From an uncultured Helicobacteraceae bacterium (GTDB lineage Bacteria; Campylobacterota; Campylobacteria; Campylobacterales; Helicobacteraceae): DNA of 64,000 nucleotides. The position numbers were made by a program, and so were the translations under genes. The notes beneath the pieces were generated by a model. The model was given only the letters and a program-made list of their open reading frames with translations. It was not told the origin of the DNA and did not search any database. The stretch lies in assembly GCA_910578285.1 (NCBI GenBank), contig CAJTQL010000006.1, forward strand, positions 4,234 to 68,233. The letters are read 5' to 3'. Each line of letters opens with the position of its first letter. Within the stretch, counting starts at the first letter, position 1. Below are positions 39,709 to 47,658 of this stretch, one piece after another.

Positions 39709-40597
39709 ATTGCAACCTTTTGCCGTTCAAATACGCAAATGCGCTCATCTCGTTTTTCGATGGTGGTTGCACCGTTTGGACAAGCAATGCCCCACGTGCA
39801 CAACCCACCACAACGCCATCCTTGCTCACCGACAAAATCTCGCCACACGCACAATCGCCGCGCAATTCCACGACTTTTGCGCGTTTGAGCTTGAGCCCAC
39901 TCTCTAAAAACACACCGGGAAAAAGCGCATAAGCACGTATTTTGCGCACAATCTCGGCAGCGTCTGTAAAAGAAACCAACCCATCGGTTTTTGCAATCTT
40001 TTGGCAGCTACTCGCGTCTGATTGAAGCTGTTCAATCGGGCGCAAATGCATCAAGCGCGGCAAAGAATCGAGCAACAATGAAGCTGCAGCATGGCTTAGC
40101 GTCTCAAACAGCGCACATGCGTCTTGTTCACCAATGCGTACCACACTCTGTGCCACCCACTGCCCGCAATCCATCTGTGCATTCATGCGCATGAGGCTCA
40201 CACCAGTCATGCAATCGCCCGCAAGCAGTGCTTGCTGAATCGGGCTCGCGCCACGATAGCGCGGCAGAAGCGATGCATGCAAGTTATAGCTTGGCGCGAT
40301 GTCAAGCAACTCTTGGGGCAGAATCTTGCCATACGCGGCAACAATGATACATTGCGGAGCGAGTGCGCGCAATGATTGAGCAAATGTATCATCGCGCAAA
40401 TGTGTTGGCTGTAACAATACGCCTGCAAAATCGGGCGGTAGCGCACGTTTGACGGGGCTTGGTGTCTTGTCCGCTCTGCGCCCCCGCACCTTGTCTGGCT
40501 GGGTGCAAACGCCCACAACCTCAATATTTGGCGCTTGCAATAGCGCGCGCAAAATCACGGCGGCATATTCGGGAGTTCCCATAAACACAACTCTCAA
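39689..40597 (-). CDS. fmt: Methionyl-tRNA formyltransferase
   Basis: 302 residues. The TTG at 40597 is the likely start, since AAAAGGA lies six bases upstream and the product then begins MRVVFMGTPEYA as the family does. HASLLPRYRGASPIQQALLAGD and GVSLMRMNAQMDCGQ are the folate/catalytic parts. Initiator-tRNA modification. Divergent from a 46-residue membrane protein gene 63 bases away. Confidence 0.95.
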   Translation of the reverse strand: MRVVFMGTPEYAAVILRALLQAPNIEVVGVCTQPDKVRGRRADKTPSPVKRALPPDFAGVLLQPTHLRDDTFAQSLRALAPQCIIVAAYGKILPQELLDIAPSYNLHASLLPRYRGASPIQQALLAGDCMTGVSLMRMNAQMDCGQWVAQSVVRIGEQDACALFETLSHAAASLLLDSLPRLMHLRPIEQLQSDASSCQKIAKTDGLVSFTDAAEIVRKIRAYALFPGVFLESGLKLKRAKVVELRGDCACGEILSVSKDGVVVGCARGALLVQTVQPPSKNEMSAFAYLNGKRLQCGDCFF

Positions 40598-40659
40598 GAC
40601 ATTTCCTTTTTGTCCGATTATCCCACAACTCACATTATAAAAGACTAAAGGAATCTCTC

Positions 40660-40800
40660 ATGGACGAAACACTCAAGCTTAGCGCTGTTGCGGTGATGAT
40701 TATCTATCTCGCCTTTTTGCTCTACATCAACCGCGACTATCTGCCCTATTACAAACACTGGAAATCCAACAAAAAATCAAACAAGCGCGGCAAACATTAG
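40660..40800 (+). CDS. Small single-helix membrane protein, 46 residues, unknown function
   Basis: Begins MDETLKLSAV with AAAGGAA seven bases upstream and a TATAAA about 19 bases further up (40636-40641). One hydrophobic helix at about 8-22 (SAVAVMIIYLAFLLYI) then an aromatic/basic tail YYKHWKSNKKSNKRGKH, giving an N-out/C-in type topology by the positive-inside rule. Divergent from fmt; its stop overlaps the convergent end of the next gene by four bases. Family not recognised; small size means some doubt. Confidence 0.65.
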   Translation: MDETLKLSAVAVMIIYLAFLLYINRDYLPYYKHWKSNKKSNKRGKH

Positions 40801-41153
40801 CGTGGAACAAGAGGTGGTGGCGCTGGCTGCGGGCGATGATGTGGTCTGTGTGGTGGGCGCGGAGGATAGCTTGGATAAGTGGGGTAAGAATGCGTACCAT
40901 AATAGTAGCCATCGCGAAATCCGTCTTCATAACTATCAGCGCTGCCGCAATAGGCTTCATTGTACCACTGCAACCCAAAACGTTCGCGAAAAGCCTCAAT
41001 CTCACGTGCGAGCTGTTTGGCATATTCCTTATTGCCATACTCTGCCTCGCGCTCTTGCGCTCGCACCATTGCGCAAAGCCGATCTTCAGGATAATAATCC
41101 ATCGCTCCCCTCGCCCATACAAAACCAAACAACACAATCCATTTCCACATCAT
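40797..41153 (-). CDS. Exported small protein with Pro/His/Tyr-rich C-terminus, unknown function
   Basis: 118 residues: short signal peptide (MMWKWIVLFGFVWARGA), then a charged helical middle (VRAQEREAEYGNKEYAKQLAREIEAF), one Cys, a Tyr/Gly patch and a tail of repeated Pro-Pro, Arg-Pro-His units. The His/Pro tail might bind metal; no family recognised. AAGGAG precedes the tandem ATGs. It ends on the 46-residue gene and follows tilS by 17 bases. Confidence 0.7.
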   Translation of the reverse strand: MMWKWIVLFGFVWARGAMDYYPEDRLCAMVRAQEREAEYGNKEYAKQLAREIEAFRERFGLQWYNEAYCGSADSYEDGFRDGYYYGTHSYPTYPSYPPRPPHRPHHRPQPAPPPLVPR

Positions 41154-41170
41154 GTCTCCTTTTTGCGATT

Positions 41171-42172
41171 CTAAGACTCAAAAGTTAATATTTGCTGCAC
41201 GCGTTGCAGCACATGTGGGCAGCTTGCGATATAGGGGCGCACCAAAGGAGGAATGCGGAGTTTGCGGCATTGTTCTTTGAGCGGCTTTGGAATCGCCCTC
41301 CTCAAAAAAGGCGCGACAAACACGAATCCATGCGCAAACCCAACCGCAAATGCCCCGCCAAGGACACAATGCAGATTCTGCCTCTCCATTTCCTTGCGCT
41401 GTGCGCCTGTTGGGACATAGCCAAGCCGTTTGAGCGCCTTGCTCGCAACAAAAGCCGCTTGCGCGCGTTCGCTTTTGCAGAGCAAGAGCCGCTCGACTTG
41501 CATAGCTTCAAACGCAAAGAGTTGCACGCGTTCACTCTCGAGAATCTCAAAACTGCGCGCAATCTGGGGCGCAAACGAATCTGTCAAAGAGATGAGCCAT
41601 GGACGCAACGTATTGCGCGTATAACGCAAATCTGTATTGCTCGAATCTTCAAAAAAAGGCAGATTGCGTGCGCGCAAATACGTATATAGCGCGCTTTTTG
41701 GAATCGCATGCAGCGGACGCAACAATGTATAGGGCGTCTGATTCTGTGTGTGACGAATCTCTTCGCTAACACCAAGAAGAGAATCAAGCCCACAACCCCG
41801 CGTAAGCGCAAACAAAAGCCATTCTAGTCGGTCGTTGAGCTGATGTGCAAGCAGCAGATGTACATAGCCATGCTGCTCAACCAGCGATTCAAAAAACATA
41901 AAGCGCACAACACGCGCATTGTGCTCAAAGTTGTGCGGAATCGGCGGAGAATGATAAACAAAGCATTTTTTTTGAAATTCTTGAGCAAGTTTCTTTGCAT
42001 GCGCCTCTTCACTCTCACACTCGGCGCGTGTGTGGTAGTTCACAAACGCAATATCAAACGCAATGCCTCTTTCATGCAGCAGAAAAAAGAGGGCGCTACT
42101 ATCGACACCAGCAGAAAACGCAAGCAGATTCTTTGCTGATTGCAACCTTGCGCACAATGTGGGCGAAATCAT
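41171..42172 (-). CDS. tilS: tRNA(Ile)-lysidine synthase
   Basis: 333 residues; makes lysidine at C34 of tRNA-Ile (CAU). PP-loop is SAGVDSS (usual SGGxDS has Gly at the second place; Ala here), then HQLNDRLEWLLFALTRGCG and LLRPLHAIPKSALYTYL. Shorter than E. coli TilS but like the epsilonproteobacterial form. Starts inside the rimO stop (four-base overlap). Confidence 0.91.
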   Translation of the reverse strand: MISPTLCARLQSAKNLLAFSAGVDSSALFFLLHERGIAFDIAFVNYHTRAECESEEAHAKKLAQEFQKKCFVYHSPPIPHNFEHNARVVRFMFFESLVEQHGYVHLLLAHQLNDRLEWLLFALTRGCGLDSLLGVSEEIRHTQNQTPYTLLRPLHAIPKSALYTYLRARNLPFFEDSSNTDLRYTRNTLRPWLISLTDSFAPQIARSFEILESERVQLFAFEAMQVERLLLCKSERAQAAFVASKALKRLGYVPTGAQRKEMERQNLHCVLGGAFAVGFAHGFVFVAPFLRRAIPKPLKEQCRKLRIPPLVRPYIASCPHVLQRVQQILTFES

Positions 42173-43482
42173 AATGGGGCAACGAGCGTTGCGAGCAAAT
42201 CATCGCCCACAACCTCGCAAATGCGCGCGAGATAAAAGCCGCTTGTGGGTGTTGTGCCAAGCAGGCTTTCGTTAATTAAAATCTCGCCATCAATCTCGGG
42301 CGCACAACGCATATCGCGCGCGCGATACAGCGCCTCATATTCGCGCTGCGCTGTGTCAAGAATAATCGGAATCTCACGCCCAACAAGATGTTGTAGCTGT
42401 GCCTTGTGATGTTTGGCAACCACCGCATTCAAGCGCTCAATTCGCGAATGTATGAGCTCGGGTGCAACCTTGTGCTTGCTTTTTGCAGCCTTTGTGCCTT
42501 CTTCATCAGAATATGCAAAAATATTGACTCTATCAAATGCGAAATCCTCCAAAAACGCGAGCAATGTCTCAAACTCTGCCTCGCTCTCATGTGGGTGTCC
42601 CACAATCAACGATGTACGCACAAAACTACCCGGCACAGCACGCATGAGATTCAAAAGATCTTTGTGGCTTGCAGCATCGCTGCCGCGCCGCATTGTTTTG
42701 AGCATCGAATCGGCGATATGCTGAATGGGCATGTCAAAATAATTTTGCACGACATTTGAACGGGAGATTGTCTCGATAAGCTCGGCATTTGTGCTGCTTG
42801 GGTAGAGATAGAGAATGCGTGCACTGCGGAGATTTGGCACAGAATCAAGCGCCCTAATGAGCTGGCAAAGCCCGTCTCGCTCGTGTTTGTCATAGAGATA
42901 CGAGCTGCTGTCTTGTGCGACAAAACTGATATCGACATAGCCGCGCGTGGCGAGATTACGCACTTCGGCAAGCACGGAATCGAGCGTGCGCGATTGCAGC
43001 TTGCCCTTAAAACTTGGAATCGCGCAAAAACTGCAACGTTGATTACAACCTTCAGAAATCTTGACATAAGCATGGATGGACGCATTGCTAATCACACGTT
43101 CGTTTGTGTCGTCTGCCAAAAACACGTGATGGCTCAAAAAGCCCTTTTTTTGCGCAATCATCGCATCAATTTTGTCATAATCCCCAACGCCTGTGATGAT
43201 GTCAATCTCGGGGATTTCCCGTTGCAACTGCTCCTTGTAGCGCTCGCTCAAACAGCCGCTGGCAACAAGCAATGCGCCTTTTTTGCGCCGCTTGATAGCA
43301 TCAAAAAGCGTTTGCAAGCTTTCTGTTTTTGCCGCTTCGATGAATCCACATGTATTGACGAGAATCACGTCAGCATCTTCGAGCGCGCTCATCTCATAAT
43401 CCTTGAGCCTGCCGAGCATCACCTCGCTATCGACAAGATTCTTGACACAGCCAAGCGAGATAAAATGGAGTTTTTTGCGCAC
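42169..43482 (-). CDS. rimO: Ribosomal protein S12 methylthiotransferase RimO
   Basis: 437-residue radical-SAM enzyme. N-terminal UPF0004 domain with three Cys (SLGCVKN, VNTCGF, ASGCLSE), radical-SAM cluster CNQRCSFC and C-terminal TRAM domain. RimO rather than MiaB because the N-terminus LHFISLGCVKNLVDSEVMLG fits RimO. First of rimO-tilS. Confidence 0.93.
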   Translation of the reverse strand: MRKKLHFISLGCVKNLVDSEVMLGRLKDYEMSALEDADVILVNTCGFIEAAKTESLQTLFDAIKRRKKGALLVASGCLSERYKEQLQREIPEIDIITGVGDYDKIDAMIAQKKGFLSHHVFLADDTNERVISNASIHAYVKISEGCNQRCSFCAIPSFKGKLQSRTLDSVLAEVRNLATRGYVDISFVAQDSSSYLYDKHERDGLCQLIRALDSVPNLRSARILYLYPSSTNAELIETISRSNVVQNYFDMPIQHIADSMLKTMRRGSDAASHKDLLNLMRAVPGSFVRTSLIVGHPHESEAEFETLLAFLEDFAFDRVNIFAYSDEEGTKAAKSKHKVAPELIHSRIERLNAVVAKHHKAQLQHLVGREIPIILDTAQREYEALYRARDMRCAPEIDGEILINESLLGTTPTSGFYLARICEVVGDDLLATLVAPL

Positions 43483-43530
43483 AATCTGCCTTTGGGGTTT
43501 TTGAGATTATAGTATAGAACGACAAATACC

Positions 43531-44085
43531 TTACCTCCGTATCTCAAAAAAAATCCTGCTGCCAACACTAGGCGCTGCAAATGCTGTGCGCTTGGGGCGC
43601 AAGATGAGCCCATAGCCCCCGTTGTCCAAATCCCAGATTCGATAAAACTCGCGTTTGGTGCTGATATAACGTCCAAAGCTTGGGTCAAAAATGGTTACAA
43701 AATCGCCCACATGATTCAAAACAACGATGAAATGCGGATACTTCGGGTCATCTTCGACCTTGACAAGCACAGGAACGGTGAGTTTCTCAAACACCTCGCG
43801 CGTCATCTTATACGCAGCGTTCTCATAGCCAAGCTCGCTTGCTGCCTTGCTCAAAGCCGAAAAGCTCACCATATCCGTTGTGTTGCCCAGCTTGTCGAGC
43901 ACGCTCGCCTCGTCTAGCTTCTGTGTTTTGTCAATCAGATTAATCAATGTCGCAAGCGCCGCCGCTCCGCATGATTCTTCGAATTGCTGCCGCACAACAT
44001 CGGCATTGCGCATATCCGAAAGCGGCTGCACAGCAGCAAAAAGGGGTAACACAAACAACAAGCAGAATCTTAGAATTTTTTCCAT
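43531..44085 (-). CDS. Exported stand-alone C39-family cysteine peptidase
   Basis: 184 residues. A signal peptide (about 1-18, MEKILRFCLLFVLPLFAA) is followed by one C39 peptidase domain. Catalytic residues are Cys39 (ESCGAAAL), oxyanion-hole Gln33, His118 (YPHFIVV) and Asp134 (FDPSFG). C39 domains usually form the N-terminus of bacteriocin ABC exporters and cut after Gly-Gly; this one has no transporter part and its signal peptide puts it in the periplasm, as with FapD of the Pseudomonas Fap system. It overlaps the barrel gene by 16 bases, in the operon whose upstream genes encode four GG-motif peptides, its probable substrates. Confidence 0.85.
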   Translation of the reverse strand: MEKILRFCLLFVLPLFAAVQPLSDMRNADVVRQQFEESCGAAALATLINLIDKTQKLDEASVLDKLGNTTDMVSFSALSKAASELGYENAAYKMTREVFEKLTVPVLVKVEDDPKYPHFIVVLNHVGDFVTIFDPSFGRYISTKREFYRIWDLDNGGYGLILRPKRTAFAAPSVGSRIFFEIRR

Positions 44086-44897
44086 AGGCTTATCCGAAAA
44101 GAGGAATCAGGCGCAGCGCCCGAGCCAGCGGCGCTGCCAGAAATGGCAATCGCCGTGTTGGCGTTGAAGCTATATGTCGCGCCCACCGTGAGCGAGGGCA
44201 ACAGATAGGAGCTTGAAGTTTTGATTCCGCTCACCTTGCTTGGCGCTTGGTAGCCTTGTTCAAGCTCAAAATCAAGCGAGACTTTGGGGCTTAGCAACAC
44301 AGAAATATCCATTCCGACAAACAACGAATCGCCAAGCTTGAGTTTGCTTTCTTTGAAATTGCGCTTGTGGTTGTAGCGCCCGCCGACATAGAGTGCGTAC
44401 ACGACAGGGTCGCTAAAACTCTGCAAGCGCACATCGCCCGAGAAGGAACGCAGATAGAAGTTCTTGTCCTCTTTCTCCAAGCTTTGGCGCTCGATGAGTG
44501 CGGCTTGCAAGGTGATTTGGGGCACAAAATCAAGAATCGAGGGTGTGGAATACGATGCGCCAAACCAAAACGAATCAAACGCAAACTTCGATGACGATGT
44601 AAAATCTTCGCCATCTTTCTCGCTTTTGCTATAACTCCCAACACCCACAGCAAAGACATCGAGACTCGAATCCACCGTATAGAGCAGCATTTGCTGCAAT
44701 GAGACATTCTTGCTCTGTTCGCTCACCCTCTGTGCGCTTGTGTTGGGATAGAGGCTATATTGATAGTCGCTGCTCCCAACAAGCGCAAATGTTGTCGTAC
44801 TCTTAAAGCCCTTTTCTTTGCCAAAGAGCGTGTCGATTCCGATGGGTTCAGAAGCCCAAACACCCGCAACAAGGGCAATCAACGATAGATAACGCAT
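44070..44897 (-). CDS. Predicted outer-membrane beta-barrel, possible peptide exporter
   Basis: 275 residues with a signal peptide (about 1-15), then an alternating polar/aromatic strand pattern to the end and the C-terminal Phe expected for barrels. Unlike the other four barrels it has no paralogue here and is translationally coupled to the C39 gene (16-base overlap) and to the barrel before it (TAATG). The N-terminal GIDTLFGKEKGF and the C-terminal SFNANTAIAIS region suggest a transporter-type barrel; pairing with C39 recalls FapF with FapD. Assignment as exporter is an inference. Confidence 0.68.
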   Translation of the reverse strand: MRYLSLIALVAGVWASEPIGIDTLFGKEKGFKSTTTFALVGSSDYQYSLYPNTSAQRVSEQSKNVSLQQMLLYTVDSSLDVFAVGVGSYSKSEKDGEDFTSSSKFAFDSFWFGASYSTPSILDFVPQITLQAALIERQSLEKEDKNFYLRSFSGDVRLQSFSDPVVYALYVGGRYNHKRNFKESKLKLGDSLFVGMDISVLLSPKVSLDFELEQGYQAPSKVSGIKTSSSYLLPSLTVGATYSFNANTAIAISGSAAGSGAAPDSSFRISLWKKF

Positions 44898-45709
44898 TAG
44901 AATCTCCAGCCGTGTTGAATATAGATACTAAGGGTATAATTTTTAGGCTCTGTGGTAACCCCGCGTACGCCAAGAGTTGAAATAACAGGAACTTCAGGGC
45001 TACTATCAATATTCCAATAATCCACAACAAAACGTGTAAAAGTATTGATATTATTTCCCTGCTCTTTCCAGCCAAAGCTCGCCTTAAATCCAAAGCCCTT
45101 GTCTTGCTTAAAAAACATATCTGTATCCAAAATTGCGCTCGCCTTTGTCAATGTTCGATTCCGACCTTGCACAAAGTGTTTATAGCTCACTAAATATGTC
45201 CAAGCGAGCGAGGGAGATGAACGAATCTCGCCTTCAAGCTCAATAGGGACATAGAGATAGGTTTGTGTACGTTTATATGCCGTGAATATGTCTTCTAAGA
45301 GCCAATATCCAATGCCACTTTGCAAAAATAAATCCATATTGGAATGAAATGCTAAAATATCAATTCCGAGTTGCAATCTGCCATCGAAGATTCTATCTGA
45401 AGCAAAGGTATTACCTACCTCTAATCCATTATCTTTAACATGAGTTTCAAGCCCACCACTAAGGTCAAGAATGCCCCCTGAATAGAATCCAAATGTGCTC
45501 AAATAATCTGCCTCGGCTTTAGTCTTGAGAAAATCATAGCGATAGCCTACTTCTCCATTAAAATCAAGTAATGCTTGATTTGTTTTCATCACGCCGGGTT
45601 CTTGATAACGCATATATCCCACACCCACGCCAAAACCACTAAAAAATCCATTTTGGGATTCGGCAAACACAATAGTAAAAAGTGCAAAAACCAACAATAT
45701 CTTTTTCAT
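44897..45709 (-). CDS. Predicted outer-membrane beta-barrel, family A, copy 1
   Basis: 270 residues with a Sec signal (about 1-17, cleaved near FAES) and many amphipathic strands; C-terminus SIYIQHGWRF ends in Phe. Paralogous to the 47659-48453 gene over its full length (shared FVVDYW, TVEPKN-type and QHGWRF stretches). AGGAGG precedes the ATG. Part of module 1 with a family B barrel and two GG peptides. Specific role unknown: receptor, pore or immunity. Confidence 0.78.
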   Translation of the reverse strand: MKKILLVFALFTIVFAESQNGFFSGFGVGVGYMRYQEPGVMKTNQALLDFNGEVGYRYDFLKTKAEADYLSTFGFYSGGILDLSGGLETHVKDNGLEVGNTFASDRIFDGRLQLGIDILAFHSNMDLFLQSGIGYWLLEDIFTAYKRTQTYLYVPIELEGEIRSSPSLAWTYLVSYKHFVQGRNRTLTKASAILDTDMFFKQDKGFGFKASFGWKEQGNNINTFTRFVVDYWNIDSSPEVPVISTLGVRGVTTEPKNYTLSIYIQHGWRF

Positions 45710-45718
45710 GCCAACCTC

Positions 45719-46573
45719 CTAAAATTCAATTCCAAAATGGATTCCTGTTCTTAAAACACGATGCTTGGGAATATAAAGCGAAACATCACCAAAAGATTGC
45801 CGTGTTTGAGGATTGATTGCAGTGCCCGTGATTGTCGTGGATTGTGGAAAAAATTTCGCATCAACACTCCATTTGATAAAAAGATTGGTTTTGTCATAGC
45901 GATATAAGAACTTCAATGCCCCATACGTGCCCCAAAATCCATTAAAATCTACAAACTCATCATTGCTAAGATTCTGTAATCTAACAAAATCATCATCATC
46001 GCCATATAAAGCAGCATTGGGACTTGGATAATATGTCCCACCAAGTGTATAACCAATACCCCAACGTGGCGAAAACCAAGTCTTTCCTTCGACATCAAAC
46101 TTCAAAGCTGGAGTAACAAAGCTCATGCCTACGGCGCGAGGAGACATTAAAGAACCATCAATTAATAAGTGTAAATTTGTATAAATTGAATGTTGACTAT
46201 TATCAAAAATTTTATAGCCAACTTTTGCACCAATTGTGGGAAGAATTAGTAATGTGCCATAAACCTGTTCATAGGGCAAATTTTCTGCGCCGCGCACAAG
46301 CGGAATGCCGCTTGAGTCGTAATCTGCACTCCTGCCCGCAAGCCCAATTTCGAGCCCAAATTGCCACCCCGAAAGTGTACGATAACCACCTTCGAAATAT
46401 AAATTTGCAATTTCTTTATTGATTTTTGTTGCATTATCTGATGTATTCAGCCAATATTTTTCCATTCCTGTCTCTACAATTCCATAGAATCCGCTATCAT
46501 CTTGCGCATACGCAAACAATGGAAAGAGAAAACACAGCAGCAATAATGTACGTTTTGTATGTTTTGTTATCAT
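45719..46573 (-). CDS. Predicted outer-membrane beta-barrel, family B, copy 1
   Basis: 284 residues; signal peptide about 1-23 ending AYAQ, then beta-rich sequence, terminal GIHFGIEF. Paralogue of 48463-49332 (shared GDVSLYxPK and R(T/S)GI(H/Y) near the end, and GxxxxGxE near the start). Nine bases before the family A barrel. A hairpin (46666-46695) separates it from peptide 1. Confidence 0.76.
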   Translation of the reverse strand: MITKHTKRTLLLLCFLFPLFAYAQDDSGFYGIVETGMEKYWLNTSDNATKINKEIANLYFEGGYRTLSGWQFGLEIGLAGRSADYDSSGIPLVRGAENLPYEQVYGTLLILPTIGAKVGYKIFDNSQHSIYTNLHLLIDGSLMSPRAVGMSFVTPALKFDVEGKTWFSPRWGIGYTLGGTYYPSPNAALYGDDDDFVRLQNLSNDEFVDFNGFWGTYGALKFLYRYDKTNLFIKWSVDAKFFPQSTTITGTAINPQTRQSFGDVSLYIPKHRVLRTGIHFGIEF

Positions 46574-46665
46574 ATTATTATGCCTTTCAAGGGAAGAATT
46601 TTATTGCAAAGACAATACACTAAATCCTAAAAAAATAATTTTGTATTCAATATACTGTCTTTAAA

Positions 46666-46695
46666 ATTTGGGAATGCTTGCACACATTCCCAAAT
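46666..46695 (-). terminator. Intercistronic hairpin after GG peptide 1
   Basis: Perfect 11-bp stem (ATTTGGGAATG with CATTCCCAAAT), 8-base loop, read on the minus strand with a short TTTT after it. It lies between peptide 1 and the family B barrel and could act as a partial terminator, so peptides exceed barrels, or protect the upstream RNA. Confidence 0.6.
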
Positions 46696-46715
46696 GAAGT
46701 TAGATTAGGATTGCA

Positions 46716-46976
46716 CTATTCCCATCTAGCACTGAATTTTACCCTAAATGGTTTCGTACGAATCTTAACGCTAACCTTCAGCTTCCCGCCATGCACTTCG
46801 TCCATTTCAGCAGCATTGAGCCGATGTGCACCCGTACTCGCACTTGTGAGCGCACCAGCGCTTGCGATTGCAAGCAAATCTTGCTCACCTGTTGTGGGTG
46901 TTTGTTCTGCAGCAAATGCTGCTCCACTAAGAACTGAAAGGGCGAGAATGCCCGCTGTGATTTTCTTGATGACCAT
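46716..46976 (-). CDS. Double-glycine precursor peptide 1 (VHGG type), cationic core
   Basis: 86 residues. Start has AAAGGAG seven bases upstream; the longer frame has no such site. Sec signal peptide about 1-22 (MVIKKITAGILALSVLSG), pro-region, then LNAAEMDEVHGG with the GG at 63-64. The remaining 22-residue core (begins KLKVSVKIRT) alternates Lys/Arg with hydrophobic residues, a beta-like amphipathic pattern, and has net charge +7 and no Cys. Pro-region shared with peptide 3. Probable C39 substrate; antimicrobial or signalling role is inferred. Confidence 0.75.
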   Translation of the reverse strand: MVIKKITAGILALSVLSGAAFAAEQTPTTGEQDLLAIASAGALTSASTGAHRLNAAEMDEVHGGKLKVSVKIRTKPFRVKFSARWE

Positions 46977-47037
46977 TTTAACTCCTTTGTTTATGGTTTG
47001 AAAATTTCGAGCAGTTTTAGATTTTGGCTCGAAACTT

Positions 47038-47068
47038 GAATCCTGAAGCCCGAAGGCTAAACTAGAAT
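47038..47068. repeat. Stem-loop repeat between GG peptides 2 and 1
   Basis: AAGCC, loop CGAA, GGCT with flanking GAATCC and AGAAT: a degenerate member of the stem-loop family seen at 28.4 and 50.3 kb. It includes the stop codon of peptide 2 and could be an RNA hairpin between the two peptide cistrons. Confidence 0.45.
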
Positions 47069-47310
47069 TTGAAACATTTTTTGCAAATGATATACGGAAT
47101 CTTGGGTGCTTTAATTTTCCAACGTCCACCCTCGACCTGCTCCATCTCTGCCTTGCTTAGCTTTTGCACACCAACGTTGTTTTGCGAAACCGCATTGTTG
47201 CTTGCCGCAGCTAGCAAATCATGTGTTTCATTCTTTGCGCTTGGTGCTGCAAATGCTAGGCTCGAACCGATTGCCACACAAAGTGTTGCAACAGAAAGCC
47301 TCTTAAGCAT
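47062..47310 (-). CDS. Double-glycine precursor peptide 2 (VEGG type), cationic core with CxxC
   Basis: 82 residues, start after GGAGG. Sec signal 1-22 (cleavage near FAAPS), pro-region with a run of small residues, then LSKAEMEQVEGG (GG at 61-62). The core is 20 residues, begins RWKIKAPK and ends ICKKCFKF: seven basic residues, none acidic, two Cys (C76, C79). Residues 1-62 are almost identical to peptide 4 (differences only at 5 and 9), while the cores differ completely. First gene of module 1, 54 bases behind a strong promoter. Confidence 0.78.
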   Translation of the reverse strand: MLKRLSVATLCVAIGSSLAFAAPSAKNETHDLLAAASNNAVSQNNVGVQKLSKAEMEQVEGGRWKIKAPKIPYIICKKCFKF

Positions 47311-47363
47311 TGTCTTTCCTCCTTTCTCCGTTGGTATGAGCCCGACCTCATACTCTTGCTGCA

Positions 47364-47392
47364 ATTCTAGCAACTTTTTGATGTTTTGTCAA
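47364..47392 (-). promoter_or_regulatory. Promoter of peptide/barrel module 1
   Basis: TTGACA (47387-47392), 17-base spacer, TAGAAT (47364-47369) on the minus strand; near-consensus sigma70. About 50 bases upstream of the peptide 2 start. The same arrangement occurs before module 2. Confidence 0.75.
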
Positions 47393-47499
47393 GGTGTTTT
47401 CAATTTTTTTTCTCATGATTACCCCAAAAAATCTCAATAATAGCGCTATATAGGCATATACAAATGGCACATGGAATCCTATTTAGAATCCCGCCATCT

Positions 47500-47650
47500 G
47501 TCATTGCGAACATTAGCAAAGCAATCAACGAGCAAGGAATCTCAAAGAGAATCCCAATACGGTTGATTGCCACGTTCGCGCCGCTCGCTCGCAACGACAC
47601 ATGGTATTTGCTTGCTTCGGGCAACGCCCTCGCAATGACAAAACATAAAC
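47500..47650. repeat. Dispersed repeat (CATTGCGA/CGCAATGACA) between the two modules
   Basis: CATTGCGAACATTAGC, GCAATCAACGAGC, GATTGCCACG, CGCTCGCTCGCAACGACA and a terminal CGCAATGACA make an inverted, palindromic-looking unit. It directly follows the barrel A copy 2 stop. Frames running through it (e.g. 47464-48087, 47400-47735) are not genes. Confidence 0.6.
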
Positions 47651-47658
47651 AAAGCGCA

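Noticed and set aside
46716..47129. Longer version of GG peptide 1 starting at 47129
   Set aside because: The added 51 residues overlap peptide 2 and the stem-loop, and have no start signal; the ATG at 46976 has AAAGGAG and opens a proper signal peptide.
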